Source: an uncultured Acidimicrobiaceae bacterium (lineage in GTDB: Bacteria; Actinomycetota; Acidimicrobiia; Acidimicrobiales; Microtrichaceae). From it: a DNA stretch of 6,080 nucleotides. Position 1 is the first letter of the stretch. Every line of letters begins with the position of its first letter. The translations under genes were made by a program, and so were the position numbers. The stretch covers positions 1 to 6,080 of the forward strand of contig CALMLJ010000010.1 in NCBI GenBank assembly GCA_937868025.1. Direction: 5' to 3'. Shown in pieces: positions 5,997-6,080 of the stretch. The notes beneath the pieces are model-generated. The model made no database searches. It had not been told where the DNA came from and worked only from the letters and a program-made list of their open reading frames with translations.

Positions 5997-6080
5997 CCAG
6001 CTCATCCATTCCCGGACGCGACTCTGGCTGATCTCGATTCGGTCAGACCGCGGGGTGGGCGTCCGCCATCTCCCGAAGCT
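5985..6080 (-). other. Possible C-terminal tail of a gene cut by the window edge
   Basis: Read on the minus strand from the edge, one frame is open for 31 codons to a TGA at 5987-5985 and ends SRVREWMSWLNG. About three quarters of its third codon positions are G or C. A second frame ends earlier, at a TGA at 6045-6043, with the peptide LREMADAHPAV. Either could be the end of a gene upstream of lon; the first would stop 36 nt before the lon start, close enough for co-transcription. The plus strand is also open here, so the edge may simply be intergenic. I recognise no domain. Confidence 0.2.

Overview
This is a GC-rich window of about 6.1 kb with strong G/C preference at third codon positions, GTG starts, an actinobacterial-style -10 (TAnnnT) and a bacterial lipobox. 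It fits a high-GC actinobacterium. The mix of an unassigned lipoprotein, a SnoaL-like/acyl-CoA ligase pair and a lone Lon protease would suit the Acidimicrobiia, but that placement is inference from general character and not from a marker gene.

Left half, plus strand (67-2863): three genes in the same direction. The first is a secreted lipoprotein of unknown function, apparently read from a leaderless promoter. The second is a small SnoaL/NTF2-fold protein. The third is a class I adenylate-forming acyl-CoA ligase of the cyclohexanecarboxylate-CoA ligase type. The SnoaL-like gene and the ligase are 4 nt apart, and the ligase ribosome binding site lies inside the end of the SnoaL-like gene. They are therefore almost certainly one transcript, and probably act on the same small carboxylic acid or its CoA thioester.

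Middle and right, minus strand (2865-5948): a short coiled-coil protein gene converges on the ligase with a single base between the two stop codons. Upstream of it is a 192-nt non-coding gap (3330-3521) with short tandem repeats and a long, nearly perfect hairpin (3437-3501). The gap is followed by a complete lon gene for the ATP-dependent Lon protease (808 aa), with all AAA+ and Ser-Lys protease motifs intact. The hairpin lies just after the lon stop codon and may end its transcript or stabilise its 3' end.

Right edge (5949-6080): the lon leader holds a strong Shine-Dalgarno and a small palindrome. An open frame from the edge to 5985 may be the tail of another minus-strand gene, but this is uncertain. 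I see no RNA genes, insertion sequences, CRISPR arrays or phage genes. Most of the window is ordinary chromosomal content. The features most worth a second look are the intergenic hairpin, the unassigned lipoprotein and the coiled-coil gene beside lon.
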